A DNA stretch of 64,000 nucleotides from Petrotoga mobilis SJ95 (GTDB lineage Bacteria; Thermotogota; Thermotogae; Petrotogales; Petrotogaceae): the NCBI RefSeq assembly GCF_000018605.1, contig NC_010003.1, positions 1,278,501-1,342,500 on the forward strand. The letters run 5' to 3'. A program made the translations under genes and the position numbers. Every line of letters starts with the position of its first letter. Within the stretch, counting starts at the first letter, position 1. Below, piece after piece: positions 62,145 to 64,000 of this stretch. The notes below the pieces were generated by a model. That model saw only the letters and a list, made by a program, of their open reading frames with translations. It had not been told where the DNA came from and made no database searches.

Positions 62145-62275
62145 TAGTGCCCTTCCCCCGCTGCCCGCCCACAAGGAAGAGGGACCTGCGGTCCTTTCCC
62201 AGCTTTTCAACCATAAGGAAAAGATTCTTTTGTCTTTTCACCCTGCAGCCAGCCCATAAGATTAGTGAAGTGTTT
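62145..62275 (-). repeat. GC-rich repeat block
   Basis: GCCCTTCCCCCGCTGCCCGC (plus strand), GGGACCTGCGGTCC palindrome, CAGCTTTTCAACCATAAGG and a further CACCCTGCAGCCAGCCC unit. No gene is visible from 62101 to 62403. Confidence 0.8.
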
Positions 62276-62368
62276 TCTCTGTTAACTTAATTATACCATT
62301 TCTTTTGGAAGATAAGTTTGTGAAAAAAGTTGACAAAAGCTGTTAAAAATAGTAAAATTGAAGTGTAT

Positions 62369-62403
62369 AAAAAAATAAAAGCCAAGGAACCCTTGGCTTT
62401 TAT
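62369..62403 (-). terminator. Terminator after tRNA-Met
   Basis: AAAGCCAAGG-GTT-CCTTGGCTTT followed by TATTTTTTT on the minus strand. Confidence 0.9.
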
Positions 62404-62480
62404 TGGTGGGCTCGGGTGGATTCGAACCACCGACCACCCGGTTATGAGCCGGAAGCTCTAACCAACTGAGCTACGAGCCC
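62404..62480 (-). tRNA. tRNA-Met (anticodon CAT), probably elongator
   Basis: 77 bases including an encoded CCA. The acceptor arm is GGGCTCG with CGAGCCC, the D arm contains AGCTCAGTTGGTTAGAGC, the anticodon loop is CTCATAA, and the T arm is GGTTCGAATCC. The initiator features (C-A mismatch at the end of the acceptor) are absent. A lysidine-modified tRNA-Ile(CAT) cannot be excluded by sequence. Confidence 0.9.
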
Positions 62481-62493
62481 GTTTACGTAGATT

Positions 62494-62522
62494 ATTATAG
62501 CATTTAAAAAAACATTTGTCAA
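62494..62522 (-). promoter_or_regulatory. Consensus promoter of the tRNA gene
   Basis: TTGACA (62517-62522), 17-base spacer, TATAAT (62494-62499): a perfect sigma-70 promoter 14 bases before the tRNA. Confidence 0.93.
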
Positions 62523-62604
62523 TACTTTTTCTAACAAAGACAATTTTCATATGTTATTGTGGTTTTTGGAGGGATAAATACTTCTTAAAGGAGCAATTTG
62601 TGAA

Positions 62605-62775
62605 ATGAGCAACAACGTTGAAAGCCTAAAAAACCAAGATGACCCTGTTAAAACGCTAATACAAAAATATCCAAGAATTATAGTACTAAAGGCGGTCTTC
62701 AATCTCTTAGACAACGAAGAAAATATAGATCTCGAAAGTTTAGAAAACGAAGTCATCAAGCTATTAAAAAATTAA
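62605..62775 (+). CDS. Small protein of unknown function (56 residues)
   Basis: ATG at 62605, with AAAGGAG about eleven bases upstream, and TAA at 62773. The peptide begins MSNNVESLKNQDDPVKTLIQ and has two likely helices (KYPRIIVLKAVFNLL and the acidic DLESLENEVIKLLKN). It is followed at once by a strong terminator, which supports it being a real transcript. I recognise no family. Confidence 0.6.
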   Translation: MSNNVESLKNQDDPVKTLIQKYPRIIVLKAVFNLLDNEENIDLESLENEVIKLLKN

Positions 62776-62810
62776 AGGGCTGATTAGATCAGCCCTTTAA
62801 TTTTAATTTT
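62774..62810. terminator. Bidirectional terminator
   Basis: AAAGGGCTGAT-TAG-ATCAGCCCTTT, perfect 11-bp stem, followed by AATTTTAATTTT, between the small gene and the converging phosphatase gene. Confidence 0.9.
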
Positions 62811-63840
62811 AATTATTTGGTACATTCACTAAAGGGTAAGAAAGCTCAACTCCCACCAAACTGGCTATTTTTCTAGGAAGGTCTGTGTTATCCATAATAC
62901 CTACAAATTCCTCAGCTCCAGGTCCAAAAGCAAATACAGGTACTAACGCACCAGTATGATCATGTGTTGTCCAGCCAATACTTGCTCTTGCGCTTGTAAT
63001 CTCTCCTAAAGCATCCACTTTGTTTTTGGCGGATTCCAAATAAGCGACTTCTTCTTCTGACAAATCAAAGCCATAATACTCTTTCACGTTGGATTTTAGT
63101 TCTTCCATATCTTGAGAATTAGCTACAACCCAATCCGTAGTTTTTTGATAATCTCTAACCATTTCCAAATCCATCGTGTATCCACCTGATGACAAACCCA
63201 AACCTCCGGTTTCGTGGTCAGCAGTGACAATTACCAAGGTATCAGGATTTTCTTTGGCAAAATCTAGAGCAACCTTCACTGCTTCATCAAATTCAACCGT
63301 TTCTTTCCAAATTCCAAAAACATCGTTATCGTGAGCTTCCCAATCGATTTGAGAACCTTCAATCATCACAAAGAAAGGAGCATCATCTTTTGATAAAATC
63401 TCTAAGGCTTTGGCGGTCATCTCGGGTAACAATGGCTCAGCAGGTGTTCTTTCTGTAACGCTATTCATATGACTTGAAGAGAATAATCCCAAAACTTTAT
63501 CTCCAGAGTATGCCATCAATTCTTGCTTGGTTGTAATATAATCGAACCCATTTTCCTTTGCAACAGAGATAAGATCTTTTCCATCGGATCTTTGTGTAGG
63601 ATCAAAATATCTCCAACCGCCTCCTAAAGCAACGGTGAGGTTACTATTAACCAACTGTTCAGCTAATACTTGTTCGGCATCTCTATCGTTCGTATGTCCA
63701 TAATAAGCCGCTGGTGTGGCGTGGGTTATCCTTGAAGTTGCAACTACACCCGTTTTGTAGCCTTGCTCAGCTAAAACTTCCGCTATTGTTGGCACGACTT
63801 CACCTTCTGGAAGCATTCCGATAAACCCGTTGTCCGTTTT
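62809..63840 (-). pseudogene. phoA: Alkaline phosphatase, 5' part removed by an IS right end
   Basis: The remaining 343 codons run from KTDNGFIGMLPEGEVVPTIA to the stop. Motifs of the PhoA family: TRITHATPAAYYGHTNDRD, GGGWRYF, MIEGSQIDWEAHDND, IVTADHETGGLG and WTTHDHTGALVPVFAFGPGA, which hold metal ligands. In family members the nucleophile serine (DSAA motif) lies just upstream of the point where the reading frame is cut, so this part cannot be active alone. At 63841 the sequence changes to an IS200/IS605-type end, with TGA in frame shortly before. The rest of the gene may lie beyond the element, outside the window. Confidence 0.85.
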
Positions 63841-64000
63841 GTGAACTACTCACCGCTAAAGAGGTAAGCTTCCTAATTCATAGACCATTGCAGCAACGAA
63901 TGCCCGTCTTACACAGTCTCCAAAGGCTTTACTTCCCCCAGTTCCTGGGGTAGAGTCAGTTTATACAGCGACTAGCTGTTTTATCCCACACTGCCTAATA
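63841..64000 (-). mobile_element. IS200/IS605-type right end (partial)
   Basis: Minus-strand end ...AGCGGTGAGTAGTTCAC joined to the phosphatase gene. The 90 bases before it read TDSTPGTGGSKAFGDCVRRA then FVAAMVYELGSLPL and a stop, like the end of a TnpB-type gene, with a stop codon just above. TnpB elements make a guide RNA (omega RNA) from this region, whose guide is the flanking DNA. Assignment rests on pattern recognition. Confidence 0.55.

Overview
The window looks like a chromosomal segment of a member of the Thermotogota, most likely Petrotoga or a close relative. The signs are low GC, a fused shikimate kinase / dehydroquinate synthase, a BamA outer-membrane assembly protein, a QueH-type queuosine enzyme, ThyX instead of ThyA, and a mix of Gram-negative envelope genes with Firmicute-like gene families. 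The genus is inferred by recognition; I could not search a database. Nearly all housekeeping genes are on the minus strand.

Layout. 1-1.5 kb: an IS110-family transposase with a structured 5' leader that fits a bridge RNA. 2.3-10.7 kb: minus-strand aromatic supraoperon aroF-tyrA-aroA-aroE-aroC-aroKB-aroQ(-uppP). Its leader encodes a 32-residue peptide with a Tyr-Tyr-Trp-Tyr-Phe run, followed by mutually exclusive antiterminator and terminator hairpins. 10.8-11.8 kb: a membrane zinc peptidase and an acylphosphatase on the plus strand. 11.8-19.1 kb: trpEGDCFBA, headed by a consensus promoter, a 29-residue leader peptide with three tandem Trp codons and a classical 1:2/2:3/3:4 attenuator. 19.1-24.4 kb: a decayed nuclease gene, an orphan MqsA/Panacea-type antitoxin under a 30-bp palindrome, degV, a ROK kinase and ispD. 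24.4-32.8 kb: the lysine operon asd-lysA-dapA-dapB-dapH-lysC-aminotransferase-deacetylase (N-acetyl variant of the diaminopimelate pathway) behind a lysine riboswitch with terminator. 32.8-48.3 kb: HPP protein, bamA, thyX, a TPR protein, fapA, queH, two small envelope/DNA-binding proteins, a degenerate dehydroquinate-synthase-like protein, rpiB, lexA, gyrA and metG. 48.4-51.1 kb: hicAB and proS. 51.2-62.3 kb: an accessory island with a TrlF-like ATPase, an AlbA/Schlafen-type ATP-binding regulator and its broken copies, three Rpn/YhgA-like PD-(D/E)XK nuclease genes, two nuclease-less tandem DUF4351 genes, an orphan UPF0175 antitoxin and several gene remnants. 62.4-64 kb: tRNA-Met(CAT), a small unknown gene and an alkaline phosphatase cut by an IS200/IS605-type right end.

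The three biosynthetic operons are each controlled by a different RNA device placed just downstream of a recognisable sigma-70-like promoter: aromatic leader peptide, Trp leader peptide, lysine riboswitch. Many gaps between genes hold a GC-rich palindromic repeat family. A second, different repeat lies in frame inside thyX and at the end of the adjacent TPR gene. The strongest candidates for undescribed biology are the aro leader attenuator, the in-frame repeat, and the duplicated AlbA-tail/hairpin/nuclease-tail modules of the island.
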